From Alitta virens (Eukaryota > Annelida > Polychaeta > Phyllodocida > Nereididae): a stretch of DNA of 64,000 nt. The stretch's first letter is position 1. Each line of letters starts with the position of its first letter. Below the pieces are notes generated by a model that worked only from the letters and a program-made list of their open reading frames with translations, was not told the DNA's origin and ran no database searches. The stretch is from assembly GCA_932294295.1 (NCBI GenBank), contig OW028579.1, positions 7,276,370-7,340,369 on the forward strand, written 5' to 3'. Below, piece by piece: positions 38,301-48,400 of the stretch. A program made the translations under genes and the position numbers.

Positions 38301-41300
38301 TATGACCGGTCAAGCTATAAGAAAACTAAGCCATTTAGATTTTACTTGTCCATTCAGACAAGCGCCTGAAGTATTCTGCTTGTCCCTGGAGACTTTTTAC
38401 TTGTCCTGGACAATCAGACAAGTGTTAATGTTGAGCCCTGAGTTTACCTCCCTATTTCAGACACTTCACCATTAAATAAGGCCACTAAAATTTGCACCTA
38501 AAAAGGAATTAATTGTGCGGTTCAGCTGTATTACACACTTGAAGCCCATACCTGTGGAAATTGTTGGTCTCTCCAAGGCATGTGTTAGACGTTGCCCTGG
38601 TGTTTGGGGTTTCCAACCACCCTGGTTTGTGAATGGTGTATTCACAGCGCTGAAATTTACAATAACATAATCCAATAGACTCAGATTTAGATATTCAATG
38701 ATTGAGCCAATACAGACATTCTTCTAGAACAAAGCAACAACACAATTCACGACGGACAAATGAAATTGTTACAATTTCGGCTACGGTACCAAATGAGCAA
38801 ATTTATCTTCTCAATCAACGACATATATGCAAATTTACTAAAATTTTAGTAATTTCTATGTTTCTTTACATCTAATACAAACCCAAAATCACTTTAGGAC
38901 TCGACATCGTCGGGTTCTATTCATCGTCGATAATATAATAAAATTAGCGTGGCTACCACAGCGCCGTCTACCGTATCACTCCATCGCGCATGCGCGCCAA
39001 CTCCCAGACCGCCATATTTTGATTTGAGTGGTAAATATATAGCGGGGAGGTGGGAGGGAATGTTCCGTGGTTTTGGGTTTGTATTAGATGTAAAGAAACA
39101 TAGAAATTACTAAAATTTTAGTAAGTTTCTTTACTTAAAATACGAAACCCAAAACCACTTTAGGACAGAATTACCTGAACCGGATGGTGGGAAGAGTATA
39201 AGTCTAAGAAGTCTTGGTTTAGTTGAGCGGAGTGAACGGTAGCGGTGGTCCCTAATTTGGCACAGGATGTGATAGGACAGCATCCTTATGTACCAGATAT
39301 AGGAATTATGGTGCAGGTTGTAGGAGTTAGATCCCACTTCTGCGGGTAAGGAGGAGACAACCACACTCTCATCCCTCCTTACCTTCCCTATGAATTTAAA
39401 ACCCAGTCCGAATACGGATTCATCCCGGGTTATTCATGGGTGACTGTGGATAGCCTCTTTACCTTACTGACTCAGTTGGTACTTATCCTAAAGAGAGTAG
39501 GACGAAGGATGCTCACCAGGTCAGGAAGGTAAGGTTCTTCTTCTCCACTTCGTACGGTGTTTCGGCCAGGTCTTCCACAGTCTTCTCCCTCCTCGGGTGG
39601 CCCCCCCCCCCCCTGCTTTGTAGACTGTTAGGAGGGCTTCGAGATGACATTCTAAGCTGTGACCACGGGCCCGAGTTGTTAGATGCCTACCAGGTCTGTA
39701 GCGACGTCTCTCAGGGAGAAGCTTGTGAAATTCGGGGAACCACTGCTTCTCCGGCCAGTGTGGCGCTATCAGAATCCTCATGCACCGGTGCGTTTTCAGT
39801 TCTGAATGACTTTTGCGACTAGGCCTGTCGGGGAATACGCATAGGCTAGGAGGTTGTCTCAGTGCCAGGAGAGGGTGTCTACGGCCATAGCGTACCCATC
39901 CGGAATGGGGATCACGCAAGATGACAGCTTGGTGTTCTCTTTCGTGTCCACCATTCCTCCCACACCATATTCAGTACCTCGGGGTGAATGACCACTCTGT
40001 GGGGAAGACTTGGTCGGTTCGGCTCAGTTTGTCTGCTAAGACATCCAGGCGCCCCGGAAAGTGGCTGGCTATAGTGAGAAGTTGTGCTGTTGAGCTGACT
40101 TGAAGAGGTGTGTGGTTGCTTCCAATAGTGGGGCTGACCTCGTTCCGCCTAAGGGGAAGAGAGTCTATCACTTCTCTGAAGACCTGCAGTTTCATTATTG
40201 ACATGTGCAACAGTGTAGTCCACGGTGTGCGTCATAGTAGTGGTTCTTCCGTGAACCCTCACTATAAACCGTTTTGTAGAATATCCACCACCTAACGTTT
40301 TACCCCCAGTGTTTCCCAACACTTCCAAAAAATGGTGCAGTCTGGCTCCTACTTGCGTGAACATAACGTTGTGACTTTGACCAGGTGCAAGTGGGAGCCG
40401 TGCGGCCCGTGTAGGGTCATACGGGGTAATGTGGTTCTTCTTTTCCTTTTCCACCTCGCTGCGATGAAGCATAGGAGGAGCGGCCTCTTCCCTGCAAGTT
40501 CCCTTTTCCGCCACCCTGGAAAGAATGATTCCCATGCGAGGAGTAGGTGGAATTACTGGTTGAGGTAGAAGATATGGGGGAGGGGCTAGCGCTCATGTTG
40601 GGCAGTTTCCGTTGGCCTTCATGATTCATTGTGAACAGGTGATCACTTATCTGTAACACCATGGAGGCAGTTCTCCTGTCAGAGTCCCTGTGAAGCAGGT
40701 CGTCTGAACGCCCGCCGAACAGGAAGGGGCCTCCGAAAGGCTGCATTTGGAGGACATCTCTGGAAGGTTCGCTTAGGTTGGAGGGTTCCAGCAGGTGATC
40801 CCTTCTCAAGCTGATAGTTTCAGCTAAAAGCCAAGCTACCAAAGTAGTGAGATGTTGGAGTGCTCTGGCTCTGCTTTTGGCATCTGCTTGTATTCTGTGC
40901 CTTTCTTCATGGAGATTCACTAAGTCCGGTGGTAGTGTGTTCTCTGTGTAGGTATCCAGGCAGTCCCACATGGCCTTCATATCTGCGTTGAGGGAAGAAG
41001 AGAAAATATCACCCATATTAATAATGCCAAGGCATGACGATACAGAGTTTTCCCACTCCTCTAATCTAGATAGAGGTAGCGAGGCAGGTGAGGATATCTC
41101 CCCAATTGCCGCTTCAGACTTAAGCGGCTTTGCACATAGGAACTTATTGGGGGGAAAGCTGTAGTCAGCCAAATTCACACATGGTTTGGGCACCATTTTG
41201 TTCATCTTGTTCTGGTTGGAAGGGGGATAGTCCCAGTCAGGGTACCAGGATTCCTGTCCCCTAAGTCCTGCCAATGAGCGCCAAGAGTCTACTACTCTAG

Positions 41301-44300
41301 ATATAATCATTTCCCCCAGTGGGAAAGCAATACCCCGTACCTCAGATGTCTGTTTGGGGTTACACAAGGCTGGCAGAGTGTGGGGTCTGTTGTCATCAGG
41401 GGGAGCGACTCCAGCTGCAATCATGGCCTGCGTAGCCCTCTCTTTGTAAGGTTTAATTTGCAGCTGTTTGCATAGTTCTGATAGAGAGGACTGTGAAGTT
41501 TTGGAGAGGTTCTGGGCTTGGGCTACCTCGGTTAACAATCGCATAACATGATCCATTTTTCTGTCCTCCTCTGGGGCATCAGGATTCAGAATTAAAGAGT
41601 TTGCACTACTCACAGTCTGCTCTCGATGTCTTCTGTTCATTGGAGGCGATCTAGAGCGTAGCGAAGACTTGCTATGAGATCTGGAACGTCGTTCTGACGG
41701 TTCGTTCCGTCGTCTATCTGTACGACCCGCGTCGTCACGGCCATGATGCCTGCTGGCGCTGCGATTCTCTGAGGCGAGACACTTATAATACGTCGAGGCG
41801 AATCCATAGTCTGCTCTCGATGTCTTCTGTTCGATCTAGAGCGTAGCGAAGGCTTGCTATGAGACCTGGAACGTCGTTCTGTAGGTTCGTTCCGTTGTCT
41901 GTCAGTACGACCCGCGTCGTTACGGCCATGCTGCCTGCTGGCGCTCCGACGTCGTGCTTTTCTCTGAGACGAGACGCTTTTATTTCGTCGTGGCGAATCC
42001 ATCTGAAACATACTAAACGTTTGTTAGATAGTTTTCCGTGGAAACCGGCTGTGAAATGTACATAAATATGTGTTAAAAACTTATAAGAACCCTAGCTCTT
42101 TGCAGAGCGTGTCGATCGTTCTTCGTCGAATCAAAATATGGCGGTCTGGGAGTTGGCGCGCATGCGCGATGGAGTGATACGGTAGACGGCGCTGTGGTAG
42201 CCACGCTAATTTTATTATATTATCGACGATGAATAGAACCCGACGATGTCGAGTCCTAAAGTGGTTTTGGGTTTCGTATTTTAAGTAAAGAAACTCATGA
42301 CTTAAGCTACATAGTTGGGTAAATGTGTAATACGGTGATAAATCATCATTATGTTTACCTCTGACACGGACTAAGCTTCAGACCCAATAGAATTTAGATA
42401 TCAAAAATTACAAACGTAAAAAAGTTAGAAAAATCAAACAGCAGTACCTTGGATGAAGTGAATATGGCGTAATAGAAGAGCCACTCAGACTATGGATGGA
42501 ACTAATTCCGCTACTTCCACCAGAGGACGCTGAAGTCTGTAGTGCACTCATCCATCCTACAGAGGGCATCTGCGTTGCATTGGTACCTTTTGTGACAACT
42601 GGTGTGGATGTTGCCATCAAAGACAAGCCTTGGATGAAAGCAGAGCCTTGGGACTGAAAAGTTAATGAAATTTCTGTGAGATGCAAGCTTGCCGTATGCA
42701 AATTTCAATTTGCAACAGACAAAACCTCAAGGTTTATAAAGTCTCATCTGTATTTTTGAGACCTACTAAACCCAACATGTATGACTACAAATAATTAGAA
42801 ATTCAATCCAAGGAAACAGATTCCAAAATGAGTTGAAGTACATGCAAGACTTCCACTCCATGGCACATATATGCATGACTACCTTACATATAACTGCCCC
42901 CTTGATCTCGTATATAGCATACCCAAACGGTCAATATGACAAAATGTTACGTATGAATAATTCAGTAAAGATACAAAATGAAAATTATCAGGTAATTACA
43001 ATATATAGTTTCATATGAAGTCTCTTATTATCGTTAATTCATTACAAGCAGAACAGTCAATGTCAATATCATATTACACACGAATCTGCCATCTTACCTT
43101 GCCTGATTTTTTGCTCTGATCTTCGCTAAGTCTCAGCAAGAGATACAAGAGTGACCATTTGTTTTTAAGTAAATCCTGAAAAGAGAAAAAGGAACACTTT
43201 GCTGATAAGATAATCACAACAAGACTTTACTAAAATATATTAATAAGATTCCCATGCTTAAAATTGCAAGCAGCGCCTAGCAGCTAAAAGTAAATTCAAC
43301 TCAAAATTTAAGTTTTTTTTTAACCATAAACCAGACATTCTAATTAAATATTAAGTCAACATTATACCAACTGTAACCAACACATCAAATCGTTCAGCCG
43401 CAATTAATTGGCAATTTGTTTTATCATAAATCATCATTCAAAATTCACAGATTACTATTAACAATGAGTCAATTAATACAAAACCAAACCTGAGACTGAA
43501 GTTTTCTGTGTAGCTCTGAGAAGATAGCAGCCTCTTTTTCTCTCTGTTGTCTGGCCACTAAAAATGCAAAAATTGAATAGTTAATAAAGACGTTTATCAC
43601 GTGTACTCATCTCCAAAACATAGTTATAAGAGTTTGCAAATGTATTGCCACAATAACATCAGAATTTCATCCACAAGTACACTACCACATAGTCATACTA
43701 GGCGTATGGCCCTGTGATCCAGCAACTAAATCAGTCTGTACTTATTTTGTAAATAAACTTCATATATGACTTTTTTTAGACAAACTTCATATATAACAAG
43801 TTTACGTAAACATGATATATATATAAGGGTAATGCCGCTTTTGTACAGACAAGAGCTCGGAATATAGAATTACCATTAAAAAAAAACTTGTTCAGGGAAC
43901 TTAGGCATCAGTGCAACAGCACTGGTTAATTTTTGTTTTCAGTGAACAAATGAATAATTTCAATAATTTTATATGAATTTCATGGTAAGAATCATGCAGC
44001 ATCGCTCGAAATGGTCACCAGAAAAAAAAAAAAACAGCACCCCAGGTGGGACTCGAACCCACAACCTCCGGATTAGAAGTCCGACGCGCTATCCATTGCG
44101 CCACTGGGGCCAGGTGAGAGGCCTCAGGTGTAAATTGTGGTATAAGCCAAATATCACTTCTAAATCAACATATTTCATCAAATATTTCTACACAACAATG
44201 CGCAATCTATATAGACATTAGGTAGATTTATTTAATAACATGAACAATCACCAAAACAATAACTAACACAAACCATTGTTCAAACACTTGGACTCTGCTA

Positions 44301-47289
44301 TAAATAGCACCTGTGGTTTGGGCAAGGCTCGTTGAGTGACATTCTGGTCACTGATGCATGACCACTTGTCCCACCTGTCCCCATAGAAATGCCCGGCCAT
44401 ACTACAGCCATTGCTTCTGTACAAATTAACTCTTTGTGTACAGGTATTCATTATAAATTTAAGCATTAATAATTTACACAGTTTAGCACAAATAAGATAG
44501 TAGCATATGGTGAACAAACTTTTAAGGACACCATCTATAAACTTGGCGCAATTAATTAAAATCTTTCATTGCAGAACAGGTACTGTACATCACAGCATGT
44601 TAAACTGTACAATTATACATAAGCTGGACTACTCATATGTACTCATGTCAGCGATTGCTTTCGTAATGAGAACAGACAAATCAATGTTCTAATCTGTGAC
44701 CCTAGCTACAACAACACTTAAGTATCACTTATCTTGCTTATCTCAACAAAAATTCTTACATACACTTTTCCTATTACTTTGATGGACATTGAATTTCTGC
44801 TTCCCACAGGGAGAAAAAAATGTTTCTCACAGCAATGTTATTTAATTGGAACTGTGACACAGGTACACACTACACATGTGATACATGTATACATTTAATA
44901 TAAATAACTTTAATTTTTAATTTAAAATATTTCACTTACATTTTTTCTTGATTTTCTCTACAACTTCAAACTCATCACTTTCAGCAGGTGCGGTAATATT
45001 ACTGTAAAATGATAAATGTATACTATTTTATAATCATACTAAAAAATTGATAATTATTTATAATACATGATGGCAGCTTTGCAAATGTATGATAAAGTTA
45101 AACTTGATCTGTAATGTCTACTTACCTTCCCAAAGTGGTCAAGGCTAATTTATAATAAGGAGTAACAGCATCTGAAAAAGAAGATTTTTTTTTACTAATT
45201 TATACATATGTAGAAATTTGCATAATTAAATAATTAAAACCTCAGGAGTCAATTTAAGAGGTTTGTATTGATCGCAAAATTTTATCCTTGTGTCTTGACC
45301 TTTGGAAACGAATACCTGCATTGGTAGATAAATATGTGAAAATTGGGTAGCCATTTTTTTCTATTCAACAATGATCTAACTTCTTTACGGCAATTATCTG
45401 TTACCCAAGTTTTTGGAGTCATGACTGTTGTTAAATGCAATTTGGTCAAACTGCAAATGCCTAATTAGTCTGCTATAGCACATCAAGGTGTGAATAATAA
45501 TGAATTGTAAATACCACTCGCAAATTATTTTGACCAATTGTTTATCAAAATTTGGTTAGTAATAGTTGTTACCCGATAAAGAAATATTCTCATTCAAACC
45601 CGGGATTTTTCAGGTATAACTGTCACTTAGGGGCCAGGGCATTAAAAATCTATTAAAATGCCCAGAGACACCCAAACAAACTCTTTTTTTTCTCTTTCAA
45701 AAACATTAGTGAAATCCTGTAACAACTTTTCAGCAGAGGATTAATTAGATTATTAATCAGCAGAAGATGAAACTGGGCAGCTTGCTCCTAGATGAAGAGC
45801 AATTTGGATGAACAGGGGCCAAAATAAGCCGAGATCAATCGGGCTAATTGGTTACAGCACACAATTCTAGGCTAGGCTCTTCTCAACCATGATGTCATAC
45901 TTTGAACCCAGGTAACTAAGGTTTACTAGTTTACTAAGGTTGTGAGATTGTCAAAGTCCTCTAGAGCCCTTTGCAAGATTTCTTGTCCATCTAGCAATTA
46001 CCACAACAATCCAGTTATTGTACATAACAAATTTTGCACAATTTGATATCAATGATGAATCATGCTTTGCCAACTTCTAATTTATAGCTCTTTCTAACCA
46101 TGGTAATAATATATGTTACAATTTTATAAGAAATTAATTTGTTGGTTTAGGTGGGATAATTTCCATGGCACACTATTTTAAGCCATACTATGCATACCTG
46201 AGGAAATTAAATCAGCTCAAGTCTTTAGAAGTTACCCCCAAAAAAAAATTATATTTAACAAAAAAAACATGGCTATGGGTATACCATACCGGCCATGGCG
46301 TCAGACTAATTTGGCTAAGTTCTTTTGGCCATTAACAGTAGATGGTGTAACGCAAATTTGCGCGACTCACACAATTCCAACTGGATTCACGCAAAATTGC
46401 ATGAATCTGCCAAATTTGTTAGATTCTCGCGAATTTGAGAGACAAGGCTTTTCACGAGTACAGCAATAGGGAATTGTGGGATATCGTGAGTACAACGTCC
46501 ACCATTGCCTGCCTATGGAACAGAACTTTGAAGTGGAATTACTAAAAAAAAAAAATAGAATGGTATCTTGAAATAGAACAGTAGAATTAAGTAGCAACTT
46601 CTCTGAAGTGATCCAGTCCCATCTCGTGACTGGTAGCGCAAAATTGACAGTCTCACTCTCAGAACAGTTTAAGGTATTTTCCTATATTACCTTTGCTAAT
46701 CATTTTCACGAAAATTTGTGTGAAATCAATAAAATCCCACAGAATTGCGCGATCACAAATTTGCGTAACACCATACTGATAAAGCTTTTCACAGTTGTAC
46801 ATCACTGAGATTGAGTTCGAAAATTTTACAATGGTGGTTGTAGATTAGGGCATTACGTCCTGTATTTCTGCACCTGATGGGCTAATTAGGACAGGTAGGG
46901 ACCATGGCAATGAGACGAACATTTTACAAATTTCACACAAAAATAAAATATTCTCATGAACATTAAATGATTAATGTCATTTCGCAGACTACAGCAGTGT
47001 CAAGTGAAGGTTGACACTACTGCGATCACATCATCGTCAAAAATGCAAATATATGAACCAAGACATTAAAAAGTAACATATATCAGAAAGCACATTCCAT
47101 AACAGCAGAGCAATGTTTTTCAGCTGTCATTCACAACACAGAAAGAGTGATTCAGTCAGTGTCAATCATCAATGTCTGTGGACATTTACCTCCTTTAAGG
47201 TCCGTTACTTTCCTACACAGTAAATGCAGCATGGCCTGTGGAGACTTTGGATCAATTCCGCTTTGATGTGACATCTTGGTATCTTTCAT
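29329..47289 (-). CDS. TUBGCP3: Gamma-tubulin complex component 3 (GCP3), 23 coding exons
   Basis: Spc98-family subunit of the gamma-tubulin ring complex; it binds gamma-tubulin and nucleates microtubules at centrosomes. Exons from 5': 47190-47289, 45126-45171, 44940-45001, 43490-43557, 43098-43175, 42448-42653, 38552-38649, 37393-37440, 37174-37292, 36864-37058, 36239-36368, 35732-35898, 35155-35265, 34197-34299, 33553-33680, 33378-33442, 32106-32310, 31578-31713, 31384-31472, 30951-31082, 30423-30563, 29949-30068, 29329-29514. The total of 2,733 nt gives 910 aa, close to the roughly 907 of vertebrate GCP3, and every phase joins. Family hallmarks: [16 protein letters not shown] near residue 100, [80 protein letters not shown], and C-terminal [14 protein letters not shown]1 spans about 240-530 and GRIP2 about 550-870. 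The start is the first in-frame ATG (47289); a second ATG at 47274 is possible. Confidence 0.95.
33886..34094. mobile_element. 209-bp TIR DNA element with 5-bp TSD
   Basis: It begins CAGTGTTCCAGCTAG and ends as the inverse (CTATCTGGAACACTG), 11 bp of perfect terminal inverted repeat and then one mismatch. It is flanked by TAGAT at 33881-33885 and 34095-34099. The interior repeats GCGCCATGCC several times. Non-autonomous; it lies in the TUBGCP3 intron between exons 14 and 15. Confidence 0.8.
34395..34414. repeat. Poly-C run
   Basis: About 19-20 consecutive C bases in an intron of TUBGCP3. Similar poly-G/C runs occur near 9814, 11215, 12788, 22734, 39600, 50456 and 58491. Confidence 0.9.
34770..34810 (+). 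repeat. GATA microsatellite
   Basis: GATAGATGGATAGATAGATA-type tetranucleotide repeat, followed by a segment (about 34810-35000) containing a TTTAACGTCTCATCCCAATGAC motif that looks like an old dispersed repeat. Confidence 0.85.
37593..37686 (+). repeat. 10-bp minisatellite AAGCCAGCTC
   Basis: About eight imperfect copies of AAGCCAGC(T/G)(C/G/A)A in the TUBGCP3 intron between exons 7 and 8. Confidence 0.8.
37740..38445. repeat. Inverted-repeat element with ACTTGTCC motifs
   Basis: The left end (GGTCTCAACATAAACTT...ACTTGTC) and right end (GACAAGTGTTAATGTTGAGCCC) are imperfect reverse complements, each carrying several ACTTGTCC/GGACAAGT motifs. This suggests a roughly 700-bp non-autonomous element in the TUBGCP3 intron between exons 7 and 8. 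The exact ends are uncertain. Confidence 0.5.
38835..39024. repeat. Left inverted terminal repeat of the DIRS element
   Basis: It matches, in reverse complement, 42129-42294 across the ATAATAAAATTAGCGTGGCT and CATGCGCGCCAACTC region. The outermost 18 bp (TTACTAAAATTTTAGTAA, 38835-38852) are a perfect palindrome and are copied into the internal complementary region. Confidence 0.88.
39067..39166. repeat. Internal complementary region (ICR) of the DIRS element
   Basis: The first part is the reverse complement of the left terminus (TATTAGATGTAAAGAAACAT...TTTTAGTAA). The second part (TTTCTTTACTTAAAATACG...) is the reverse complement of the right terminus. The two halves abut near 39124. In DIRS1 this region templates joining of the ends during circular cDNA formation. 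Confidence 0.88.
39521..40416 (-). pseudogene. Remnants of DIRS RT/RNase H
   Basis: Read across frames and stops: the start of RT (ARLHHFLE...GYSTKRF), then, after an internal deletion, RNase H-type text ([69 protein letters not shown]), and then the [16 protein letters not shown] block seen between RNase H and recombinase in DIRS elements. The catalytic RT core is absent. A poly-C run of 12 lies at about 39600. Confidence 0.7.
40417..41640 (-). CDS. DIRS gag-like protein (407 aa)
   Basis: Open frame of 407 codons inside the DIRS element. The N-terminus NRRHREQT repeats part of the upstream ORF. The middle has a helical region ([15 protein letters not shown] around 29-43). Near residues 310-325 is a [19 protein letters not shown] block. 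The C-terminus is Ser/Gly/Arg-rich ([14 protein letters not shown]). Lengths and composition fit the ORF1/Gag of DIRS elements. The frame is intact although downstream domains are lost; whether it is translated is unknown. Confidence 0.7.
   Translation of the reverse strand: MNRRHREQTVSSANSLILNPDAPEEDRKMDHVMRLLTEVAQAQNLSKTSQSSLSELCKQLQIKPYKERATQAMIAAGVAPPDDNRPHTLPALCNPKQTSEVRGIAFPLGEMIISRVVDSWRSLAGLRGQESWYPDWDYPPSNQNKMNKMVPKPCVNLADYSFPPNKFLCAKPLKSEAAIGEISSPASLPLSRLEEWENSVSSCLGIINMGDIFSSSLNADMKAMWDCLDTYTENTLPPDLVNLHEERHRIQADAKSRARALQHLTTLVAWLLAETISLRRDHLLEPSNLSEPSRDVLQMQPFGGPFLFGGRSDDLLHRDSDRRTASMVLQISDHLFTMNHEGQRKLPNMSASPSPISSTSTSNSTYSSHGNHSFQGGGKGNLQGRGRSSYASSQRGGKGKEEPHYPV
41610..41995 (-). 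repeat. Tandem duplication (about 185 bp) in the DIRS gag
   Basis: Two adjacent copies share GATCTAGAGCGTAGCGAAG (41648 and 41833), GGAACGTCGTTCTG and ATGCCTGCTGGCGCT-type text. The period is about 185 bp. The downstream (minus-strand) copy has extra bases near 41640-41648. Confidence 0.85.
41637..42011 (-). pseudogene. DIRS ORF1, first part (Arg/Ser-rich)
   Basis: A 124-codon ORF rich in Arg and Ser ([19 protein letters not shown]). It ends in a stop that overlaps the next ORF's ATG by 4 nt (ATGA at 41637-41640). The same Arg/Ser motif recurs in the second ORF because of a tandem duplication of about 185 bp. An extra few bases in the downstream copy shift the frame, so this looks like a broken N-terminus of the gag-like protein. 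Confidence 0.55.
42129..42294. repeat. Right inverted terminal repeat of the DIRS element
   Basis: This is the 5' end on the element's coding strand, with the inverse of the left ITR from AATCAAAATATGGCGG outward to TTAAGTAAAGAAAC. It differs from the left ITR at the outer end, as expected when the ICR carries a copy of both ends. Confidence 0.87.
44038..44110 (-). tRNA. tRNA-Arg (UCU anticodon)
   Basis: A 73-nt cloverleaf on the minus strand. The acceptor GCCCCAG pairs with CTGGGGT, the D-arm region is TGGCGCAATGGATAGCGC (A box), the anticodon loop is CTTCTAA with TCT, and the T-arm is GTGGGTTCGAGTCCCAC (B box). There is no intron. A run of 13 T follows immediately as a Pol III terminator. 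It lies in the TUBGCP3 intron between exons 3 and 4, in the same orientation. Confidence 0.95.
45172..47189 (-). other. Intron 1 of TUBGCP3
   Basis: A 2-kb phase-1 intron. It contains a candidate inverted-repeat element (about 46340-46775) and no recognisable exon. Confidence 0.6.
46340..46775. repeat. Candidate TIR element, about 430 bp
   Basis: The left end ATGGTGTAACGCAAATTTGCG is matched by the inverse at the right end (CACAAATTTGCGTAACACCAT), with one mismatch in the first 15 or so positions. The interior repeats GCAAATTTGCG/GAATTGCGCGA-type text. Confidence 0.65.
47190..47289 (-). CDS. TUBGCP3: TUBGCP3 exon 1 (start codon exon)
   Basis: Encodes the N-terminus with [19 protein letters not shown], matching the N-terminal helix of GCP3 proteins. 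It ends in phase 1 at a GTAAAT donor and joins exon 2 ([14 protein letters not shown]). The open frame extends upstream of the ATG without another ATG. Confidence 0.85.
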
Positions 47290-47334
47290 CGAGCTGAAGG
47301 GACGAGTATTATGCTCTTCCTTTAGCAAAATGTT

Positions 47335-47357
47335 AATCAATCCGCCATTTTGTTTTC
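47335..47357 (-). promoter_or_regulatory. YY1-like motif near the TUBGCP3 start
   Basis: On the minus strand the sequence reads ACAAAATGGCGGATTG, about 50-65 bp upstream of the start codon. AAnATGGCGG is the core of YY1 sites common at housekeeping promoters. Motif-only call. Confidence 0.35.
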
Positions 47358-47999
47358 CGCGGCAACTTTTGCCAACTGCAACTGTCGCGCGATTACCCAG
47401 ATCACCCCTTTTCGTAAATTCGAGCGCGCCAAATTTGGATCCCAGGCCACCTGAGGTCGGCAGTTTCAGTAGCAAGACAAAGTGGGATTTTGAATAGAGG
47501 GGCAATTCGAGATAATAAAAACACCTCAGTTTGCCCGGTGCTCTAAATTTTGATTACCTGCTGTTTTAAGGATGTAATATTTCTTTGGAACAGCTTTCCA
47601 AACGGTGACAGGTGCGGGTATCATGCAGCTTCGGCGCCGCCGAATTCACTAAAATCGACGGGTGATTGGTGAACTCAGTGCGTAGGCCTAAATGTGAATT
47701 CGGCGCGTACTTTAATGTGGAATAACCTAGCATTTAAATGTGGCAGGCAACTGTTACATACCTTGTTTTGTTCAGCGCTGCAAGCTCTATGCAGTAAATC
47801 ACTAATCAATAATGAGAAACGAGATAAATCATTTCCAATTTAAAAGATTTATATAGTAGGCCTAATATAAATTTATTACAACTTAACTTATTTCTGTGTG
47901 TACCTTTAATCAAAGTGTATTTAATGAACACATATATAATAATAATCTGTATTCAAAAGGGGTTGCTATATAGATGTATTAGCCCTATTAAATAAAGAA

Positions 48000-48265
48000 A
48001 AAAATAAAGGAAAACAATAAAAGATAATCTGTATTTGAATTTTTTATTATAATACATAGTAAATAATGTAAAAATCTGACAAGATGAGCAAAGAAAACAA
48101 TAAAAGATAATCTGTAGGCCTATTTGAATTTTTTGATTACAGATAGCATGTAGTGAATCAGATGAAACTGTAACTCTCCAATAGCAATTAGGACTTTATC
48201 CAGGCTGATTTGAAGTGTTTGATGTAATAATTACAGATAGCATGTAGTAAATCACTAATTGCTAA
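48000..48265 (+). repeat. Local tandem-type duplication
   Basis: AAACAATAAAAGATAATCTG occurs at about 48013 and 48094, each followed by a TTTGAATTTTTT block. ATTACAGATAGCATGTAGT recurs at 48137 and 48230, and AATAGCAATTAGGA at 48180 and 48264. Confidence 0.65.
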
Positions 48266-48287
48266 TAGCAATTAGGATACGGATATT

Positions 48288-48400
48288 ACGGTCGCCGAAT
48301 TTACCCATCGCCGATTTCACTTGGCCGATTGCACTATTTTTTGGGCCGAATTCACTGTTTCAGACGCGCCGAGTGCACATTCGCGCCGAATTCACGAATT
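48288..48400 (+). repeat. Degenerate GCCGAATTCAC repeat cluster
   Basis: About six units of GCCGA(A/T)TTCAC-like sequence spaced 16-23 bp apart. Related or inverted copies lie at 47628-47705. Confidence 0.55.

Larger units (their letters stand above)
38835..42294 (-). mobile_element. Deleted DIRS-type retroelement in a TUBGCP3 intron
   Basis: About 3.5 kb, lying between TUBGCP3 exons 6 and 7. Long inverted terminal repeats (38835-39024 and 42129-42294) flank a minus-strand gag-like ORF and remnants of RT/RNase H. An internal complementary region (39067-39166) joins the complement of the left end directly to the complement of the right end, the organisation that defines DIRS1-type elements. 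Coding order on the minus strand: Arg/Ser-rich and gag-like region (42011-40417), start of RT ([10 protein letters not shown] around 40330), RNase H end ([20 protein letters not shown] around 40040), and a conserved post-RNase H block ([16 protein letters not shown] around 39760). Most of RT and the tyrosine recombinase are missing, and stops occur, so it is a non-autonomous derivative. Confidence 0.85.

Noticed and set aside
40417..41640. A host gene nested in the TUBGCP3 intron
   Set aside because: The ORF lies within the inverted terminal repeats and upstream of RNase H remnants of a DIRS element, so it is the element's gag-like gene.
43973..44221. 82-codon plus-strand ORF with [22 protein letters not shown] text
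   Set aside because: This is the classic false protein made by reading the antisense of a tRNA gene (tRNA-Arg at 44038-44110).
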